From the NCBI GenBank assembly GCA_023390415.1, contig JAEWCW010000111.1:1-13468 (forward strand): DNA of 13,468 nt, in the 5' to 3' direction. Position 1 is the first letter of the stretch; each line of letters opens with the position of its first letter. Below, one piece after another: positions 6,487 to 11,247 of the stretch. The position numbers were made by a program, and so were the translations under genes. The stretch is from Pseudomonadota bacterium. Lineage in GTDB: Bacteria; Pseudomonadota; Alphaproteobacteria; Sphingomonadales; Sphingomonadaceae. The notes below the pieces were generated by a model. The model was not told where the DNA came from, did not search any database, and saw only the letters and a program-made list of their open reading frames with translations.

Positions 6487-7230
6487 TTAAGCGTTCGTTT
6501 GCTCGACGTATCGATATCCGGCCCGCGCATAGCCCGATTTGCGGAAGAAAGGCTGCGCGCCCGCCGCGTCGATGTCCTCCACCGCTTCGATCGTCGTGCA
6601 GCCCCGTTTCGCCAGCGCCGCCCCCGCGGCCTCGATCAGCGCCGTGCCGACCCCTTGTCGCCGCGCGCCAGGGGCGACGAACAGGAGGCTGATCCGCCCC
6701 ACCGGCCCGTGCTGGAGCATCGGCATGACATGATAGGCGGCACAGCCGACCACATCCCCCTTCACCGCCACCAGCGGCGGCTCGCCCGCGGAGATCATTC
6801 GCTTCAGCGCCGCACCGACGCGTTCGACACCCAGAAGCGCGCCGATCGCCTTTGCGTCCGCCGCTTCGGCCTCGCGAATTTCCAGACGCGGCGGCTCCGG
6901 CTCGGGCGGCGGCGCCACCTCGGCTTTCGCGGGCTTCGGGCGGGCCTTGGGCCGCGCCGCCTCGACCCGCCGTCCAGCAGTCCCGAGCGAGCGCTTCCAG
7001 TCGGATTGCGCGCCGGCGCGCAAATAGGTCGCGATCTCCTCGGCGGTCGCCTCGAGCCCAGCTTTGCCGATTCCGAAGCAATCCTGCCCGGTGTCGGCAT
7101 CGACCAGCCCGTAAAGCCCGAAATCGCCGCCCGGCTTTCGGCGGCGCGACTTGACCAGGCGGAAGCCGCGGTGGCGCGCCATCTCGCGCAAAGCCGCGTC
7201 GCGCTGCTTGGTCTCCTCGTCGCCGTTCAT
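6487..7230 (-). CDS. GNAT-family acetyltransferase with an extra N-terminal domain
   Basis: A 247-residue protein in three parts. Residues 9-72 form a compact unit: ALREMARHRGFRLVKSRRRK, then GGDFGLYGLVDADTG (34-48), then FGIGKAGLEATAEEIATYLR (52-71), which I do not recognise as a named family. Residues 88-114 are a Pro/Lys/Arg/Ala/Glu-rich linker. Residues 115-242 are a GNAT N-acetyltransferase. The acetyl-CoA loop is VAPGARRQGVGTAL (185-198, R/QxxGxG/A), and the typical late FFRKSGY is at 228-234. The substrate is unknown. Other GNATs acetylate ribosomal proteins, small amines, antibiotics or peptidoglycan precursors, and nothing here decides among them. The ATG at 7230 overlaps the histidine-kinase stop (ATGA), giving strong coupling. 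The Shine-Dalgarno is weak. The next gene encodes a c-di-GMP enzyme, so the acetyltransferase may belong to a signalling operon. Confidence 0.85.
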   Translation of the reverse strand: MNGDEETKQRDAALREMARHRGFRLVKSRRRKPGGDFGLYGLVDADTGQDCFGIGKAGLEATAEEIATYLRAGAQSDWKRSLGTAGRRVEAARPKARPKPAKAEVAPPPEPEPPRLEIREAEAADAKAIGALLGVERVGAALKRMISAGEPPLVAVKGDVVGCAAYHVMPMLQHGPVGRISLLFVAPGARRQGVGTALIEAAGAALAKRGCTTIEAVEDIDAAGAQPFFRKSGYARAGYRYVEQTNA

Positions 7231-8720
7231 GCGGCCGGGATGGTGAAGGTGAAGGTCGCGCCTCCGCCCGGCGCGTCACTGGCGGCGATCCTGCCGCCAT
7301 GCGCTTCGACGATCGTCCGGCAGATCGAAAGGCCGATCCCCATCCCGCTCGGCTTGGACGAGAAGAAAGGCTCGAACAGGCTCGGCCGCACAGCTGCCGG
7401 GATTCCCGGCCCGCTGTCGGAGACCGCCATCTCAACCTGGCTCCCCTTCCGCTTGGCGGAAACCAGGAGTCTGCGCTCTGCGCTGTCCGCCATCGCCTCA
7501 ATCGCGTTTCGCATCAGATTGACCAGCACCTGCTGGATTTGGACCGGATCGGCATCGACCGCGAGTTGGGGCTCGACGTCCTGGCGGTAGGCGATGCCCG
7601 CCCCTGCCCCGCCGGCCATCGCAATCCCCTTGGCGTCCGCGATCAATGGAGTGAGCGCGGTCGGCTCGCGCTTCGCCTCGCCGCGCGACAGCATCGCGCG
7701 CAGGCGCTGAATGGTCTCGCCGGCCTGCTGGGTGATCGCAGCGCCGCGTTCCAGCCAGACGATCGCGTCCGGCACCGCCTCCTCGCCGCCTTTCTTGAGC
7801 CGCGCGATCGTGCCGCTGAGGCAGGCGGAAACCGCGGCGAGAGGCTGGTTGATCTCGTGGGCGATGGTGGAGGCCATGGTCCCCATCGCGCTGATCCTTG
7901 ATGTATGGATGAGTTGCGCGCGCACAGCTTCGAGCTGCTCCGCGGCATGGTCGCGCGCGCGCCGTTCCTCGTCGATGTCCACGATCGCGACGACTCCGCC
8001 CGTTGCCTTGCCCGCCGCATTCCGGATCGGCCTGCCGGATATTCGGATCCAGGCGAAGGTGCCGTCGCCGCGCCTGTAATTGGCGTCGATCGTCGGCCGC
8101 TCCTCGCCCCTGATCATGCGTGCGATCGGATATTCCTCGGGAGTCACCCGGGTTCCGTCGGCGTGGAAGGATACCCACTCACCATAGGCGCTGACATTCT
8201 CCGAATAGAAAACGGGGTGACGGAGCAATTGCTCGACATAGGAATTGCCCTCGACGATCCGGCCCGTCGGAAACTCGGCGACGACGACGCCCACCGGCAC
8301 GGTCTCGATGATCGTCCGAAGCTGCTCCTCGCGCGCGACCAGGCCCATCTCGGCGCGCCGCTCGGCGTCGATATTCTGCGCGACCAGGATGAAGTGGTCC
8401 GGTGCGCCCTTATGGTCTCGCACCAGCGAGACGGTGAGACGGACCCAGAGCTCGCTGCCGTTCTTGCGGATATAGCGCTTGTCGTGCGTGTAGCGCTCGG
8501 CCGCGCCGGCGAGCAGGTCACGCATCGCCTCACGGTCGGCGGCCAGATCGGCTTCATGCGTGGTCGCCTCGAAGCAGGTGCCGACAAGCTCGTCGCGCTG
8601 ATAGCCGGTCAGCGCGCAGAAGGCGTCGTTGACCAGCAGGAAGCGGCCCTCGGTCGAGACGGTGCAGATGGCCGCGCCGGCGCATTCGAACAGGCGTCTG
8701 AAATCGGCGTCCTTCACCAA
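7227..8720 (-). CDS. Soluble PAS-PAS sensor histidine kinase (FixL-like architecture)
   Basis: About 497 residues with no membrane segment, so a cytoplasmic sensor. PAS 1 spans about 5-118 (LVNDAFCALTGYQRDELVG; IRKNGSELWV). PAS 2 spans about 134-252 (IIETVPVGVVV; YRRGDGTFAWI). The dimerisation/phosphoacceptor helix has ISAMGTMASTIAHEINQPL with H288. The ATPase domain has the N box NLMRNAIEA (401-409), G1 DSGPGI (435-440), F box FEPFFSSK (449-456) and G2 GMGIGLSI (459-466). The AHEINQPL helix resembles FixL and other HWE-unrelated PAS kinases; I see no basis to claim haem binding. No response regulator is adjacent, so the partner is unknown. The start is not an ATG: TTG at 8720 or GTG at 8717 are the candidates, with an AGGGA crowded against them; a CTG at 8738 is also possible. 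It is the first gene of the kinase-GNAT-GGDEF/EAL operon. Confidence 0.92.
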   Translation of the reverse strand: MVKDADFRRLFECAGAAICTVSTEGRFLLVNDAFCALTGYQRDELVGTCFEATTHEADLAADREAMRDLLAGAAERYTHDKRYIRKNGSELWVRLTVSLVRDHKGAPDHFILVAQNIDAERRAEMGLVAREEQLRTIIETVPVGVVVAEFPTGRIVEGNSYVEQLLRHPVFYSENVSAYGEWVSFHADGTRVTPEEYPIARMIRGEERPTIDANYRRGDGTFAWIRISGRPIRNAAGKATGGVVAIVDIDEERRARDHAAEQLEAVRAQLIHTSRISAMGTMASTIAHEINQPLAAVSACLSGTIARLKKGGEEAVPDAIVWLERGAAITQQAGETIQRLRAMLSRGEAKREPTALTPLIADAKGIAMAGGAGAGIAYRQDVEPQLAVDADPVQIQQVLVNLMRNAIEAMADSAERRLLVSAKRKGSQVEMAVSDSGPGIPAAVRPSLFEPFFSSKPSGMGIGLSICRTIVEAHGGRIAASDAPGGGATFTFTIPAA

Positions 8721-8823
8721 TCCCTCGCTCGCTGCCAGGCCTGCCGCGGCCGTGGAGGGGCAATGCCCGCTCCCAGGCGAGGGTGCAAGCCGCCGGCAGA
8801 ATTGGCGAACGCGGCCCGAAACG

Positions 8824-8833
8824 TCGCTAGCGA
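8824..8833. repeat. Perfect 10-bp palindrome TCGCTAGCGA
   Basis: A perfect inverted repeat without a loop, lying between two divergent genes. Such a site could bind a dimeric regulator of either gene, but at this GC content a 10-bp palindrome can also occur by chance. No regulator gene is adjacent. Confidence 0.3.
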
Positions 8834-8898
8834 TTCGTTAACTGCGCATGCCGTATAGGCCGCAGCGTGACGGGGGGACATTCGCCTTCCGATACTTT

Positions 8899-8904
8899 GG
8901 GGAG
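8899..8904 (+). promoter_or_regulatory. Ribosome-binding site for the GTG-started scpU gene
   Basis: GGGGAG with an 8-nt spacer to the GTG at 8913. It fixes the start and puts a classic signal peptide at the very N-terminus. Confidence 0.65.
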
Positions 8905-8912
8905 TTTCGAAA

Positions 8913-9416
8913 GTGCTGAAGACCACCTCCATCCGGGTCGGAATCGCGATTGCGATCCTTCTGCCCTTCGCCGCCCCGGCCCAGGCCGGCACGGTGAGCT
9001 CGAACCTGTCGGTCAACGCGACCGTCACCGCCAATTGTACGATCTCGACCAGCGCGCTCAACTTCGGCTCCGTCGATACGATGAGCGCCTCCGCGGTCGA
9101 CGGCACCGGTGGCATCAGCGTGACCTGCACCAACGGCACCGGCTGGACCGCAGCCGCGGACGTCGGCACCGGCAGCGGCGCGACCTTCGCGTCGCGGCGC
9201 ATGTCGCAGGGCGCCAACGTGCTGAGCTACAGCCTGTACACCAATGCGGCGCGGACCAACGTCTGGGGCGACGGCACCGGCTCGACGGTGACGATCGGCA
9301 ACACCGGCACCGGCGCCGCGCAGAATGTCACCATCTACGGCCGAATCCCCGGCAGCCAGGGCTCGACCCCGGCCGGCGCCTATGCCGACACAGTCTCGGT
9401 CACCGTCACCTACTGA
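8913..9416 (+). CDS. Secreted spore coat U (SCPU) domain protein, pilin-like
   Basis: A 167-residue exported protein. The N-terminus has a basic start, a hydrophobic core (VGIAIAILLPFAA) and an AQA cleavage site after residue 25. The mature part is a Ser/Thr/Gly-rich beta protein of the SCPU family. It has NATVTANCTISTSALNFGSV (35-54) with C42, and a second cysteine, C72, in SVTCTNGTG, probably forming a disulfide. It ends PAGAYADTVSVTVTY, a C-terminal strand typical of SCPU and chaperone-usher subunits. Members form surface fibres or pili, and in Gram-negatives usually lie with a chaperone and an usher; neither is present here, so this is an orphan subunit. Translation begins at a GTG (8913). 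A hairpin 24 bp after the stop probably ends the transcript, so it is likely monocistronic. Confidence 0.9.
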   Translation: MLKTTSIRVGIAIAILLPFAAPAQAGTVSSNLSVNATVTANCTISTSALNFGSVDTMSASAVDGTGGISVTCTNGTGWTAAADVGTGSGATFASRRMSQGANVLSYSLYTNAARTNVWGDGTGSTVTIGNTGTGAAQNVTIYGRIPGSQGSTPAGAYADTVSVTVTY

Positions 9417-9440
9417 TGCACTTCGCAGTTTGCGGGCCGG

Positions 9441-9470
9441 CCGCCGCGTCTCCACCGGGAGGCGCGGCGG
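9441..9470 (+). terminator. Strong hairpin after scpU, probable transcription terminator
   Basis: CCGCCGCGTCTCC (9441-9453) pairs with GGAGGCGCGGCGG (9458-9470): 13 bp with one G-U wobble and an ACCG tetraloop. Only two T residues follow directly, so it is not a textbook intrinsic terminator; it may work with Rho or protect the 3' end. It begins 24 bp after the scpU stop and 83 bp before the glycosyltransferase start. Confidence 0.6.
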
Positions 9471-9553
9471 TTGCCGTTCGTGACGCGTCCGGTCTGGCGC
9501 ACGGGCGGCGCGCGGTTTAGGAGAGCGGCCGCTTTCCCTCTGCCGAGGAACGA

Positions 9554-10585
9554 ATGACCGCGCCCGCACTTTCCGTCGTCGCCCCCTGTTACAATGAGGA
9601 GGGCTCGCTCGAGGAGCTCTACCGCCGCGTGGCCGCTGCGGCCGAAGCCGCGGTCGGACCGAGCTTCGAGATCGTCCTCGTGAACGACGGCTCGCGCGAC
9701 CGGACCTGGGAGATCATGCGCGCCCTCGCCGAGCGCGACGGGCGGGTGGTCGCGATCAACCTCTCGCGCAACCACGGCCACCAGCTCGCCCTCACCGCCG
9801 GGCTCGATCTCTGCGCGGGCGAGCGGATTCTGATCATCGACGCCGATCTCCAGGATCCGCCCGAACTGCTCGGCGCGATGATCGCGGAGATGGAGCGGCA
9901 GAAGGCGGACGTGGTCTACGGCCTCCGCCGCGCCCGCGCCGGCGAGACGGCGTTCAAGCGCTCGACCGCCAAGATCTTCTATCGCGGCCTCTCGCGGCTC
10001 GCCGAGATCGACATTCCGCGCGACACCGGCGACTTCCGGCTGATGAGCAGGCGCGCTCTCGACGCGTTCCTCAGCCTGCCCGAGCAGGCGCGCTTCATCC
10101 GCGGCATGGTCGCCTGGGTGGGCTTCCGCCAGGTCCCCCTGGTCTACGACCGCGCCGAGCGCCATGCCGGCCGCTCCAACTATCCGCTCGGCAAGATGGT
10201 GCGCTTCGCGCTCGACGCGGTGACCGGCTTCTCGACCGCGCCCTTACGCTTCGCCAGCCATTTCGGGCTGTGGCTGGTGCTCGGCTCGGTGCTGCTTCTC
10301 GCCTATATCGCCTGGGGCTGGCTCAGCGGAAACGTGTCGCAGGGCTGGACCTCGCTGATGCTGGTCGTCGTCCTGCTCGGCGCGGTGCAGATGTTCGTGC
10401 TCGGAATGATCGGCGAATATCTCGGCCGGCTCTACATCGAATCGAAGCGCCGGCCGCTCTACATCGTCCAGGAGATTGCGGGCCAGGCGCACGGCCGGCC
10501 GCATCTCGGCCACATCGCTCACGAAGCCGAGGCGATCGCGACCAGCGAGACTCCGGGCGGAAGCGGCACCCTGCCGACGGCGTAG
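9554..10585 (+). CDS. Membrane-anchored family 2 glycosyltransferase (GtrB/ArnC/DPM1-like)
   Basis: A 343-residue protein with a GT-A fold: LSVVAPCYNEE (6-16), VNDGSRDRTWEI (43-54), LSRNHGHQLAL (70-80), the metal/sugar-nucleotide motif DADLQDPPEL (96-105) and the acceptor-side RDTGDFRLM (156-164). RSNYPLGKM (207-215) matches the conserved region just before the membrane anchor. Two membrane segments follow at about 236-256 and 267-289, with IGEYLGRLYIESKRRPLY after them. This is the architecture of enzymes that move a sugar from a UDP- or GDP-sugar to undecaprenyl phosphate at the inner membrane, for glycolipid, O-antigen or lipid A modification; the sugar is unknown. The ATG at 9554 has GAGG 5 nt upstream. 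The last ~21 codons overlap the convergent methyltransferase gene and look like a non-conserved tail. A flippase of the GtrA type is not seen beside it. Confidence 0.9.
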   Translation: MTAPALSVVAPCYNEEGSLEELYRRVAAAAEAAVGPSFEIVLVNDGSRDRTWEIMRALAERDGRVVAINLSRNHGHQLALTAGLDLCAGERILIIDADLQDPPELLGAMIAEMERQKADVVYGLRRARAGETAFKRSTAKIFYRGLSRLAEIDIPRDTGDFRLMSRRALDAFLSLPEQARFIRGMVAWVGFRQVPLVYDRAERHAGRSNYPLGKMVRFALDAVTGFSTAPLRFASHFGLWLVLGSVLLLAYIAWGWLSGNVSQGWTSLMLVVVLLGAVQMFVLGMIGEYLGRLYIESKRRPLYIVQEIAGQAHGRPHLGHIAHEAEAIATSETPGGSGTLPTA

Positions 10586-11247
10586 CGCTCGAGCGCGAAC
10601 AGCTTCTCAAACAAGGTGTTCACGGGCGCAGGCGGAAGCTTGTCGTCGCTATCCTCCTTGCCGGTTACTCGCCCGGCGAGCCGCGCCGCCGCGGCGAGCG
10701 GGAAGAGCAGGGAATTGAAGTAGCTCAGCGTCTCGATCTTCAGGCCAGCGGCCTCGATCACGTCGCGGAAGCCCGTCTTGGTGTAGCGGCGCTTGTGGTG
10801 GTTGACGACGTCGTGGGCGCTCCACATCCACGGATGCGCCGGAACGGTGAGCAGGATCTTGCCGCCCGGCTTCAGCCGCCGCGCGATGCTCTCCAGCGAC
10901 GCCCGGTCCTCTTCGACATGCTCGAGCACGTCGAGCAAAGCGACGAGATCGTAGGCACGCTCATCGACCCCCTCCAGCGCTGGAAGTGTCGCCATCTTCG
11001 CCGGCCGCCCCAGCCGCTCCGACGCCACTGCGCGCGCGGCATCGTCCATCTCGACCGCGTCGACCGTTCCGAAGCGGCCGAGCATGTCGAGATTGTGCCC
11101 GGTGCCGCAGCCGATCTCGAGGATCCGGGCGCCCGCCGGCGGCTTCGCCTCGCGCTCGATCAAAGCCGCAAGCACCTCGCGCCGCGCGCGGTACCACCAG
11201 TGGCGGCTGTCGAGCTCCGCCATGCGATCATAAACGATGCGTTCCAT
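10519..11247 (-). CDS. Class I SAM-dependent methyltransferase
   Basis: A 242-residue soluble enzyme. It has a WWYRARREVL opening (17-26) and motif I RILEIGCGTGHNLDML (41-56) for S-adenosylmethionine. An acidic residue ends strand 2 (E66 in VDAVEMDD), DLVALLDVLEHVEED (100-114) is at motif IV, and LKPGGKILLTVPA (125-137) follows. The C-terminal part, HHKRRYTKTGF then YFNSLLFPLAAAARL, and the ending GVSLVAIAS are features of a bacterial methyltransferase group often found near sugar or lipid genes. The substrate is not evident. The start ATG at 11247 shares one base with the parC stop (TGATG), so it is translated by coupling to parC. The convergent glycosyltransferase overlaps its 3' end by 67 bp, yet the overlapped C-terminus here looks conserved. 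Glycan or lipid methylation is a guess based on that neighbour. Confidence 0.88.
   Translation of the reverse strand: MERIVYDRMAELDSRHWWYRARREVLAALIEREAKPPAGARILEIGCGTGHNLDMLGRFGTVDAVEMDDAARAVASERLGRPAKMATLPALEGVDERAYDLVALLDVLEHVEEDRASLESIARRLKPGGKILLTVPAHPWMWSAHDVVNHHKRRYTKTGFRDVIEAAGLKIETLSYFNSLLFPLAAAARLAGRVTGKEDSDDKLPPAPVNTLFEKLFALERYAVGRVPLPPGVSLVAIASAS

Larger units (their letters stand above)
8721..8912. other. Divergent intergenic region between the kinase and scpU genes
   Basis: About 192 bp with no protein-coding evidence. It must hold the promoter of the kinase operon on the minus strand and that of the spore-coat-U gene on the plus strand. It contains a perfect palindrome (8824-8833) and a GTTAAC at 8837-8842. 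A TATAGG at 8854-8859 is a possible -10 for the plus-strand gene, but no good -35 stands at the right distance. A GTGACG/GATACT pair (8867-8872, 8891-8896) would put the transcription start on the ribosome-binding site and was discounted. Confidence 0.4.

Noticed and set aside
6462..6530. Longer GGDEF/EAL protein from the ATG at 6530
   Set aside because: It would overlap the GNAT gene by 44 bp and lacks the well-spaced AGGA found before the ATG at 6461.
8501..8720. Haem-binding (oxygen-sensing FixL) function for the first PAS domain
   Set aside because: The THEAD histidine near residue 55 is common in ordinary PAS domains, and the other FixL haem-pocket features were not recognisable.
8867..8896. 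GTGACG / GATACT as a promoter for scpU
   Set aside because: The spacing is 18 bp, but the transcript would begin on the GGGGAG ribosome-binding site, leaving it incomplete.
9435..9442. GGCCGGCC palindrome
   Set aside because: An 8-bp GC-only palindrome is expected by chance in DNA of this composition and overlaps the hairpin stem.
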